Shown here piece by piece: positions 1 to 4,068 of a stretch of DNA of 5,044 nt; position 1 is the first letter of the stretch, and each line of letters begins with the position of its first letter. Both the position numbers and the translations under genes were made by a program. The notes under the pieces are model-generated. The model searched no databases, was not told where the DNA came from, and was given only the letters and a program-made list of their open reading frames with translations. Location of the stretch: positions 1 through 5,044 of the forward strand of contig JAKADF010000306.1 in assembly GCA_021820805.1 (NCBI GenBank), in the 5' to 3' direction. This DNA comes from Bacillota bacterium (GTDB lineage Bacteria > Bacillota > Bacilli > Alicyclobacillales > Alicyclobacillaceae).

Positions 1-84
1 GAGTTTGTGTCTGAGTCTGAACCAACGTGCCCTATGTGTGGTGCTAAGATGGTTAGTCAATTAAAGAACATTCGTATTAAATAG
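1..84 (+). CDS. YdjO-like cold-inducible protein, 3' end only
   Basis: The frame is open from the first base and stops at TAG 82-84, so only the last 27 residues are in the window. They carry PTCPMCGAKM, the second Cys-x2-Cys knuckle of YdjO-family proteins. The first knuckle and the start lie upstream, outside the window. The fragment is 73/84 identical in DNA to the 3' end of the complete gene at 1983-2156, and the last five residues (NIRIK) are the same, so the two are paralogues. By analogy with the complete copy, a csp gene may lie just upstream, but this cannot be seen. The family is named after Bacillus subtilis YdjO, a cold-inducible protein of unknown mechanism. Paired cysteines suggest zinc binding. 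Confidence 0.85.
   Translation, partial: EFVSESEPTCPMCGAKMVSQLKNIRIK
1..84 (+). repeat. Direct repeat copy A: ydjO 3' end
   Basis: This segment aligns without gaps to 2073-2156, with 11 mismatches in 84 bases. Similarity does not stop at the stop codon: AGCCCGCTGGT recurs at 113-123, 29 bases after this stop, and at 2190-2200, 34 bases after the other stop. The repeat therefore reflects duplication of a genomic unit that includes 3' flank, not only protein conservation. The 5' limit of copy A is outside the window. Confidence 0.8.
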
Positions 85-153
85 CCACAGTCTCAAAAGT
101 GAGAAAGAGATAAGCCCGCTGGTTAGATGACCAACTGACTTCCAGTTTATCAG

Positions 154-159
154 TATAAT
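154..159 (+). promoter_or_regulatory. TATAAT -10-like hexamer upstream of candidate RNA
   Basis: A perfect TATAAT lies 80 bases before the first stem of the candidate RNA at 239-445. No good -35 hexamer sits 16-18 bases upstream, and there is no extended TGn motif. In AT-rich sequence such hexamers occur by chance, so this is only a weak suggestion of a promoter that would start a transcript near 166. Confidence 0.2.
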
Positions 160-238
160 GCTAGCAATTTCTTTAAAAACAATTACACTACGTTCCAATT
201 CGTCACCCTATAAAGCCTTCAATTCTCAGCCACAAAAC

Positions 239-445
239 CTAAGCCATCAAGAGTTTTTTCGGATGGCTAGTTGAGGAAGATCTGCTCGTGAGAAACCCTA
301 CACTCAAATTGAAGGAACCAAAGCAAGCGAGTTCCGAGGGCTCTTACGATTGACTAACTCGAATGGCTTCGTGACTCGTGTAACTCCTCCCTAGAGCATG
401 GCTGGAGCTGCAGGATCTTGGGGTGCAACTTACTGTCCGTAAGTT
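239..445 (+). ncRNA. Candidate structured RNA, family not recognised
   Basis: Several complementary segments nest. A 5' hairpin pairs GCCATC 243-248 with GATGGC 262-267 around a T-rich loop. A long-range helix pairs AAGATC 277-282 with GATCTT 414-419 and GCTC 284-287 with GAGC 405-408. GTTG 270-273 with CAAC 426-429 could extend it outward. Inside, CCCT 296-299 pairs with AGGG 337-340 and encloses GGAAC 314-318 with GTTCC 331-335. A 3' hairpin pairs AACTTAC 427-433 with GTAAGTT 439-445 and competes with the outermost pairing. The words TCGTGAGAAA (286-295) and TTCCGAGGG (332-340) recur in the same order at 1455-1480. It does not look like a riboswitch, 6S RNA, SRP RNA, RNase P or tmRNA known to me. 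The strand is assumed from the flanking + genes. It could instead be degenerate DNA that folds by chance. Confidence 0.3.
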
Positions 446-592
446 TAAGAATAATCAACACTTTCGCCTCATGGTTGTGTGCATAAGATCACCCATTACG
501 TACATAACGCAAATAGTAAAAAAGTAAGCTTATATTTCAAGTTTACAAGTTTTATGCGGATAGATTAGACGTCTCACTGCTACACCATCAGC

Positions 593-598
593 TATAAT
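593..598 (+). promoter_or_regulatory. Probable -10 element of the hlyIII promoter
   Basis: A perfect TATAAT lies 44 bases before the hlyIII start codon, predicting a transcript start near 605 and a leader of about 38 bases. The expected -35 position (about 570-575) lacks a TTGACA-like hexamer and instead overlaps the palindrome AGACGTCT (567-574). A promoter with a poor -35 box and a palindrome there may depend on a regulator, which is inference. Confidence 0.45.
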
Positions 599-642
599 AA
601 ATACGATAGACATATCTATGCACATCAGAAAATGGAGGGTTT

Positions 643-1290
643 ATGGACAATACACACGTGTTTACACGGGGCGAAGAAATTGCAAATGCCGTTAGTCATG
701 CTGTTGGTATCGTGTTTAGTCTCTTTGCCTTAGTTCTTCTAATCGTGTTTGCGGCTGTGCATGGTAGTTCATGGCATATTGTTACATTCGTAATTTTCGG
801 CTTCACCATGCTTCTGTTATACACATGTTCAACGTTATTACATGCATTGCCACATGGACGAGCTAAAGATGTATTTGAAATCTTAGATCACTCGTCGATT
901 TACTTGTTCATTGCGGGTACATATACCCCCATATTGCTGCTGCTTGTGAAGGGATGGGTGGCTTGGACACTGTTTGGTGTACTGTGGGGCATCGCGGCAG
1001 CTGGCATCGTGTTTAAAGTGTTCTTCGTGAAAAGGTTCGTGCTGTTGTCCACCATTGGGTATATCCTCATGGGGTGGCAGGCGGTGTTTGTGTTCAAACC
1101 GCTCCTCCAAACTTTACCATTCCAAGGAACTCTGTTCCTTGTGGCTGGAGGCGTCTTTTATACCATTGGTTCTATTTTTTATGTGTGGAGACGAATCCCG
1201 TACCACCACCTGATTTGGCATCTGTTTGTCTTAGCAGGGAGTGTGTGTCACTTTATTTTAATCTTTCGTTTCGTCCTTGCAATTCGCTGA
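643..1290 (+). CDS. Hemolysin III family (PAQR-type) membrane protein
   Basis: This 215-residue protein has the usual length of the bacterial hemolysin III/YqfA family, which is related to eukaryotic adiponectin/progestin receptors. Seven hydrophobic segments are visible, starting at about residues 17-39, 44-67 and 84-102. The family's metal-site residues are intact: STLLH (S63, H67), LDHSSIY (D82) and an HxxxH at H189/H193, followed by H203. In PAQR proteins these positions hold a zinc ion near the cytoplasmic face and suggest a hydrolase-like activity. The N-terminal E12-x2-N15-x2-SH motif is also typical. GGAGG at 634-638 lies four bases before ATG 643, slightly close, but no better in-frame start exists. 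The name comes from Bacillus cereus hemolysin III; most members are probably not toxins, and the natural substrate is unknown. The gene appears to be transcribed alone. Confidence 0.9.
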   Translation: MDNTHVFTRGEEIANAVSHAVGIVFSLFALVLLIVFAAVHGSSWHIVTFVIFGFTMLLLYTCSTLLHALPHGRAKDVFEILDHSSIYLFIAGTYTPILLLLVKGWVAWTLFGVLWGIAAAGIVFKVFFVKRFVLLSTIGYILMGWQAVFVFKPLLQTLPFQGTLFLVAGGVFYTIGSIFYVWRRIPYHHLIWHLFVLAGSVCHFILIFRFVLAIR

Positions 1291-1410
1291 GCGGGTGCGA
1301 CCCTGGGCTAGCAAATACTTATCATGGAAGATGTTGTGAATGAAGACCGCACCTTCTGTTCCCTACGCCTGAAAGGTTGTGCCCTGCCACACTACTCCCT
1401 CATTCTAACT

Positions 1411-1620
1411 CCTGCTGAAACAAGGAAAATGAAATCCTGCGAATGAGCGAGCATTCGTGAGAAAGACCTTATTCCGAGGGAGTGCAATAAGAGTTCCATG
1501 AATAAAACGAGTGATGTAATACACGCTGTCTGGTTACGGTAACTAGTTCTTTTGATAAAGAGTTCGGGGTAAGGAGTATGTCCCGTGCTTCAACAGCGGA
1601 GGTTTATGCATCTCCAGTGA
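1411..1620 (+). ncRNA. Second candidate structured RNA or csp leader element
   Basis: A perfect hairpin pairs CGAATG 1440-1445 with CATTCG 1452-1457. It is followed by CTTATT 1468-1473 with AATAAG 1486-1491. Further along, CGGG 1565-1568 pairs with CCCG 1582-1585, and GGAG (1598-1601) with CTCC (1612-1615). CTGCTG 1412-1417 can close the region with CAGCGG 1594-1599, with one G-U pair. TCGTGAGAAA (1455-1464) and TTCCGAGGG (1472-1480) match the candidate at 239-445 in order, although the spacing is 7 bases here and 36 there. The boundaries are approximate. If transcribed through to csp it would be a leader; the nearer promoter at about 1661-1669 argues for a separate element. Confidence 0.25.
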
Positions 1621-1660
1621 GGAAGTTTTTTCGTGTTTTGCAGCTAAGAATCACAAAATG

Positions 1661-1669
1661 TGTTAACAT
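1661..1669 (+). promoter_or_regulatory. Possible extended -10 promoter of csp
   Basis: TG, one base, then TAACAT (four of six matches to TATAAT) form an extended -10 element. TTGCAG (1638-1643) is a passable -35 hexamer, but the 20-base gap is too long. Transcription would begin near 1676 and give a leader of about 45 bases, shorter than the long cold-box leaders of enterobacterial cspA genes. Confidence 0.3.
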
Positions 1670-1720
1670 GAGAAGTGTAGTAAAAGGCTACATAGTCGCA
1701 AGTGAAGGTGGAATAGGTTA

Positions 1721-1924
1721 ATGACACAAGGTACAGTAAAATGGTTTAATGGTGACAAAGGTTTCGGATTCATTTCAGTTGAAGGCGGAAACGACATATT
1801 CGTTCACTACAGCGCAATCCAAAGCGATGGCTTCCGCACTTTGGAAGAAGGTCAACGCGTCGAATTCGAAATCGTTGAAGGACAACGTGGTCCTCAAGCT
1901 GCGAACGTAATCGTTGTTAGGTAA
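1721..1924 (+). CDS. Cold-shock protein, CspA/CspB family
   Basis: This single cold-shock domain of 67 residues, the same length as Bacillus subtilis CspB, binds single-stranded RNA and DNA and acts as an RNA chaperone in the cytoplasm. The five-stranded OB-fold motifs are clear: VKWFN (6-10), RNP1 KGFGFI (13-18) and RNP2 IFVHY (26-30), then TLEEGQ (40-45) and RGPQAANV (56-63). Aromatic nucleic-acid contacts W8, F15, F17, F27, H29 and F38 are kept; position 30 is Tyr rather than Phe. Residues 3 and 66 are Gln and Val, so the Glu3/Glu66 repulsion known to destabilise CspB is absent. AAGGTGG (1705-1711) lies nine bases before ATG 1721. An intrinsic terminator and a ydjO-like gene follow on the same strand. 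The number of csp paralogues in the genome is unknown, so no letter symbol is assigned. Confidence 0.97.
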   Translation: MTQGTVKWFNGDKGFGFISVEGGNDIFVHYSAIQSDGFRTLEEGQRVEFEIVEGQRGPQAANVIVVR

Positions 1925-1938
1925 CAAATAGAATATTA

Positions 1939-1963
1939 GACCCATTGTAGATGGGTCTTTTTT
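1939..1963 (+). terminator. Intrinsic terminator between csp and ydjO
   Basis: GACCCAT (1939-1945) pairs perfectly with ATGGGTC (1951-1957) around a five-base loop, followed by six T residues. It lies 14 bases after the csp stop and before the ydjO ribosome-binding site. It should end most csp transcripts and let only read-through RNA reach ydjO, unless ydjO has its own promoter. None is evident in the 58-base gap. Confidence 0.85.
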
Positions 1964-1967
1964 ATTT

Positions 1968-1975
1968 GAGGAGGG
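1968..1975 (+). promoter_or_regulatory. Ribosome-binding site of ydjO-like gene
   Basis: GAGGAGGG contains a full GGAGG core and ends seven bases before ATG 1983. It is directly beyond the T-run of the terminator. This strong, well-spaced site fixes the start of a gene too short for most automatic calls. Confidence 0.8.
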
Positions 1976-1982
1976 AATCCCA

Positions 1983-2156
1983 ATGTGGTCCAAGTCCAAC
2001 AAACATGAAGAGTGGGAATATGCTGATGTAGTTGTATGGCAGTGCACAAAATGCAACTGTTGGTCAAGACAAGAGTTTGTGTCTGCATCTGAACCAACGT
2101 GCCCTATATGTGGTGCTACGATGATAAGCGAAACAAAAAACATTCGTATTAAATAG
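1983..2156 (+). CDS. YdjO-like cold-inducible protein (57 aa)
   Basis: This short protein has two Cys-x2-Cys knuckles: WQCTKC with C21 and C24, and PTCPIC with C40 and C43. An extra C26 is followed by W27 and R29. The pattern W-x-C-x2-C-x2-W-x-R, an F, then PTCPxC, matches the YdjO family (Pfam YdjO), whose Bacillus subtilis founder is cold-inducible. A zinc-ribbon-like fold is likely; the molecular role is unknown. The start is supported by the strong ribosome-binding site at 1968-1975. It sits 58 bases after csp on the same strand with a terminator between, suggesting a cold-shock operon in which ydjO is expressed less than csp. A paralogue occupies 1-84. The protein is cytoplasmic, with no signal peptide or membrane segment. 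Confidence 0.88.
   Translation: MWSKSNKHEEWEYADVVVWQCTKCNCWSRQEFVSASEPTCPICGATMISETKNIRIK
2073..2156 (+). repeat. Direct repeat copy B: ydjO 3' end
   Basis: This is the partner of 1-84, 73 of 84 bases identical. Differences are concentrated between the second Cys knuckle and the shared NIRIK tail. The shared AGCCCGCTGGT element follows at 2190-2200. Just before it lies a perfect 10-base palindrome GTTCTAGAAC (2178-2187), which copy A lacks. Confidence 0.8.
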
Positions 2157-2180
2157 TCAACGTGCCTGCTACCATGAGTT

Positions 2181-2372
2181 CTAGAACATAGCCCGCTGGT
2201 CTACAGACAACAGGCTCCCGTACTTGACATTCACAGTAATCGGTTTAACCCTATGGTGGGTAGAACAACTCAATTGATATTCCACACCCTTTAATCTGGG
2301 ACTGGTACAAAACAGAATTGCTACCGTGCCCAGGCATAGAATCACAACAATCACAGCCACAATTCTTTTCAT
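2181..2372 (-). CDS. Small hypothetical protein with N-terminal membrane segment
   Basis: The frame encodes 63 residues from ATG 2372, or 64 from the adjacent upstream GTG (2375). A basic start (MKR) is followed by a hydrophobic stretch at about residues 4-22, so the product would be exported or anchored with a short outer part of about 40 residues. C14 and C23 do not form a good lipobox. The tail contains KPITVNVKYGS and no motif I recognise. The ribosome-binding site is poor and no clear promoter is seen. Its last codons overlap the 3' flank element shared by the two ydjO copies, which weakens the case that its tail is under protein selection. It may be a real small gene or a chance frame. 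Confidence 0.4.
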   Translation of the reverse strand: MKRIVAVIVVILCLGTVAILFCTSPRLKGVEYQLSCSTHHRVKPITVNVKYGSLLSVDQRAMF

Positions 2373-2491
2373 CACCGTAAACGTAACACAACAATTAAGT
2401 TTCTTTCGCTGCTTTGACTTGTTACGGACAAATTTCGTTCCCGTACAAATTCGATGAGCGTATTTTGTTTTTGAAGTATGTCACCGATGAT

Positions 2492-2521
2492 GAGGCGTTC
2501 CTTCGAGAGCGTCTCTTTTAT
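2492..2521 (+). terminator. Possible intrinsic terminator, + strand
   Basis: GAGGCGTTC (2492-2500) pairs with GAGCGTCTC (2507-2515) over nine pairs, two of them G-T, around a six-base loop. TTTTAT follows. It would stop + strand transcripts, most simply read-through from the csp-ydjO operon, 340 bases downstream of ydjO. The tail is short, and a 36-codon open frame runs through the hairpin, so the assignment is tentative. Confidence 0.35.
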
Positions 2522-2658
2522 TGACTACACAAAATGCCACCTCTCTCCCATACTGATGAAATTGTGATGCTCCAACACTCTAATACTCCATGAACGACAC
2601 AACAGTTCACTACTTTCGATAAAGGGCCTTTACATCTAAAACCCATACAGGGCGGTCC

Positions 2659-3159
2659 TTAGGTACAGACCTTGCCAACGGGAACGTGAAATATAATTAG
2701 GAATATGATCGTCGTGAATAACGATAATATGTATGTTACTAGAGGTGCTTTGTAATGCAGGCGTATCATGACGAATATAAGCACATCGAGTATGAAACTC
2801 CATAGGAGGTTCCATCCATGATAGTAATGAATTAGTCCGACGTAATGGAACGTGGCTTCCATGAAAGCTACGACCACAAACCATATGCTGATATAAATCA
2901 ATTGTGATTTGATGCCTTTTGGAAATCGTGACAAGTACAGAACAACAAAGCATGGAAAGACAACAAACGTCATAAGAAGCACTGCCGTTACAAAACTGAA
3001 GGGCTGAATTTCGTATCTCCACAGAGGATAATTGAATGTAAAAAAGATATAAAGTAAATTAGTGATAATCATGTACTGAATTGTTGGTAAGTATAGTCGC
3101 CAATTACGCCAGTCTCCCCATCGCCATGCAGTGTAAATCCAAGGAATCCTCAATAACAA
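2659..3159 (-). CDS. CBO0543-type multipass membrane protein
   Basis: The frame gives 166 residues from TTG 3159, mostly hydrophobic, with segments near residues 24-42, 54-77, 85-110, 117-134 and 139-160. The landmarks RxYLPTIQY (21-29), NYPLW (43-47), YLSRFP (75-80), YYHGWNLLWS (112-121) and LHYKAPL (134-140) match the CBO0543 family of Bacillota membrane proteins, whose function is unknown. TTG 3159 has no ribosome-binding site. The same frame continues upstream to a perfect AGGAGGTGGGG (3202 down to 3192). Seven bases after its core lies ACG 3189, which would add 10 residues and complete another helix. The true start may therefore be ACG, or an original ATG may have been lost. A degraded relative lies upstream at 3478-3922 on the same strand. 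No clear terminator follows the stop. Confidence 0.8.
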   Translation of the reverse strand: MLLRIPWIYTAWRWGDWRNWRLYLPTIQYMIITNLLYIFFTFNYPLWRYEIQPFSFVTAVLLMTFVVFPCFVVLYLSRFPKGIKSQLIYISIWFVVVAFMEATFHYVGLIHYYHGWNLLWSFILDVLIFVMIRLHYKAPLVTYILSLFTTIIFLIIFHVPVGKVCT

Positions 3160-3194
3160 CCAAATATAAGAAAGGAGAGTGTGACTCGTAACCC

Positions 3195-3202
3195 CACCTC
3201 CT
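3195..3202 (-). promoter_or_regulatory. Ribosome-binding site pointing to an ACG start
   Basis: On the - strand this reads AGGAGGTG, a near-perfect anti-16S match. Its GGAGG core ends seven bases before ACG 3189-3187, in frame with the membrane protein. No ATG, GTG or TTG lies in frame at a suitable distance; the first standard codon is TTG 3159, 37 bases past the core. Nothing else on the strand explains so strong a site. Confidence 0.7.
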
Positions 3203-3240
3203 GTCGATGTCGAGATTCACACACCCATAATTTGCTCTGT

Positions 3241-3246
3241 ATTATA
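3241..3246 (-). promoter_or_regulatory. Probable -10 element for the CBO0543-type gene
   Basis: On the - strand this is a perfect TATAAT about 40 bases upstream of the AGGAGGTGGGG site. It predicts a transcript starting near 3234 with a leader of about 45 bases. No -35 hexamer of quality is seen at the 17-18 base spacing. The position fits translation beginning close to 3189, not at 3159. Confidence 0.4.
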
Positions 3247-3477
3247 CAAAATATGTAAATACCCACATACACGAAGTGCTTCAACGACGGTTGTCGCTTC
3301 TTTGCCCCAATGTTCAATAACACTTAAAGTCCCAAAATTCTGAGCATACTGTACACGGTTTACAGTAATGACGAGGTGTTACTACGTGATACCGACATTC
3401 GATGACGTCGAGACGGTTCGTAGGAGATTAAGTGCACGCTTGTATCGATGCTAGTGTATTTAAGGTATTACGAAAAG

Positions 3478-3922
3478 TTATGGTGAAGGATTTTGATATT
3501 GAATCAATTTTTGAATTACCAGTTTCGAGATAACAGCTTTGAGAATGTAAATTGAAAAAGAATAACCGTATCGCCTAAAATATAACTTATACATCCCGCC
3601 CCAACAAAACAGAGGTTCGATAATGAATGAGGAGACAATCGCCAACACCAAAAGTGCCAAGACAAATCCTTTCCACCTTAGGAAGTATTGATTAATTTAC
3701 ATGTGCTCCACTGGCATAATGGTTAAGTCGATTGGCAATAAAGGTGGAACAAAAACCAAAACGTCTGTTGTGGATACCCCTCAAAAAACTGTTTGTCCCG
3801 ACAATATCAAGAACCGCAGCGATCATTGCAATAGATGCACCATATAGTGCAACTTCAACGACTCCCTCTTTACATCCGCATATGTGAAAACTCGTACAAT
3901 TTGATGAGTGAATTCGAGCCAA
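3478..3922 (-). pseudogene. Degraded CBO0543-like multipass membrane protein gene
   Basis: Joining three - strand frames reconstructs one protein. The upstream piece has KEGVVEVALYG then AVLDIVGTN (about 3860-3785). A shifted piece supplies YPQQ (about 3776-3765). A third frame gives VPPLLPIDLTIMPVEHM (about 3752-3700). A TAA at 3699-3697 then interrupts the frame, which resumes as INQYFLRWKGF and ends with EPLFCW, YGYSFSIYIL and a stop at 3480-3478. The order resembles intact proteins with a GTN...YP...PPLxPxDLTIxPV...YQYFPxWK...EPLFxW...YSFPIYI pattern, which I recall in CBO0543-like membrane proteins. At least two frameshifts, near 3777-3781 (a run of four C) and near 3760-3767, plus the stop indicate a dead gene. 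The pieces from 3692-3922 and 3478-3660 could be mistaken for separate small genes. Upstream ends at the terminator at 3941-3984; the original start is not identifiable. Confidence 0.72.
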
Positions 3923-3940
3923 AATTCCCGAAATAACAAG

Positions 3941-3984
3941 AAAAAAGGAGTACGGTTCGCTATGAGAATCCGTACTCCTTTTTT
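3941..3984 (-). terminator. Strong bidirectional intrinsic terminator
   Basis: AAAAAAGGAGTACGG (3941-3955) and CCGTACTCCTTTTTT (3970-3984) form a perfect 15-bp stem. TTC/GAA inside the loop can extend it past a bulged T. With an A-tract on one side and a T-tract on the other, it works in both directions. Its main job is probably to end the - strand transcript of the NlpC/P60 gene 85 bases upstream, insulating it from the pseudogene. Confidence 0.9.
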
Positions 3985-4068
3985 AACAGGTTATTTGCTG
4001 TCTTGCACCCCTAAAAGGAAACCGTTACTTTTTACAGCGGGATATTCATAGTCCTACTGTTATCTTCT

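Larger units (their letters stand above)
85..642. other. 558-base intergenic region, no convincing protein gene
   Basis: No open frame with a believable start and composition was found on either strand. The proximal part has a weak hairpin (TCTCA 91-95 with TGAGA 100-104) and the ydjO 3' flank element at 113-123. Neither has a T-run, so no terminator for the upstream gene is evident. The middle part (239-445) can fold into nested stems and is listed as a candidate RNA. The distal part holds an 8-base palindrome AGACGTCT (567-574) and the hlyIII -10 element. The length is unusual next to ordinary bacterial intergenic gaps. Confidence 0.6.
1291..1720. other. 430-base intergenic region between hlyIII and csp
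   Basis: No convincing protein gene was found on either strand. Directly after the hlyIII stop, GGGT/ACCC can pair around 1293-1303, and GGTGCG 1294-1299 can pair with CGCACC 1348-1353. Neither has a T-run, so no intrinsic terminator for hlyIII is seen. The middle (1411-1620) is rich in hairpins and shares words with the upstream gap. The last 60 bases contain a probable csp promoter and ribosome-binding site. Whether the hairpins belong to a long csp leader or to a separate RNA cannot be settled here. Confidence 0.55.
3190..3477. other. Gap between membrane gene and its pseudogene relative
   Basis: These 288 bases carry the ribosome-binding site and probable -10 element of the gene at 2659. 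On the - strand a 53-codon frame (3378 to 3217) is open but has no start codon and no recognised motif, and its end overlaps the probable -10. No terminator or RNA gene is evident. Confidence 0.4.

Noticed and set aside
446..540. Possible continuation of a protein frame through 383-523 on the + strand
   Set aside because: The frame has no start codon near its beginning and overlaps the candidate RNA stems. It was taken as chance.
85..640. Known riboswitch, T-box, 6S, SRP, RNase P or group II intron domain
   Set aside because: None of the conserved core words I know for these classes (for example the T-box TGGNACC or the intron domain V motif) was found in either long gap.
883..1110. Open frames antisense to hlyIII
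   Set aside because: They lie inside a well-supported gene, are rich in His, Pro and Asn, and have no family motif or ribosome-binding site.
1775..2143. Long - strand frame across csp and ydjO
   Set aside because: It is antisense to two conserved genes, and the csp-ydjO terminator lies within it. Its composition looks like a mirror of the coding strand.
2414..2524. 36-codon + strand frame starting at TTG with an acidic, hydrophobic tail
   Set aside because: It has no ribosome-binding site, is short, and runs through a terminator-like hairpin. Another 20 open codons follow its stop, but no homologous family was recognised.
2636..3022. Second - strand frame overlapping the CBO0543-type gene
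   Set aside because: The competing frame has family motifs throughout; this one is a shadow with no recognisable domain.
3217..3378. 53-codon - strand frame with natural-looking composition
   Set aside because: It has no ATG, GTG or TTG near its beginning, is preceded by a stop, matches no family I know, and overlaps the probable promoter of the next gene. It could be a remnant but cannot be supported.
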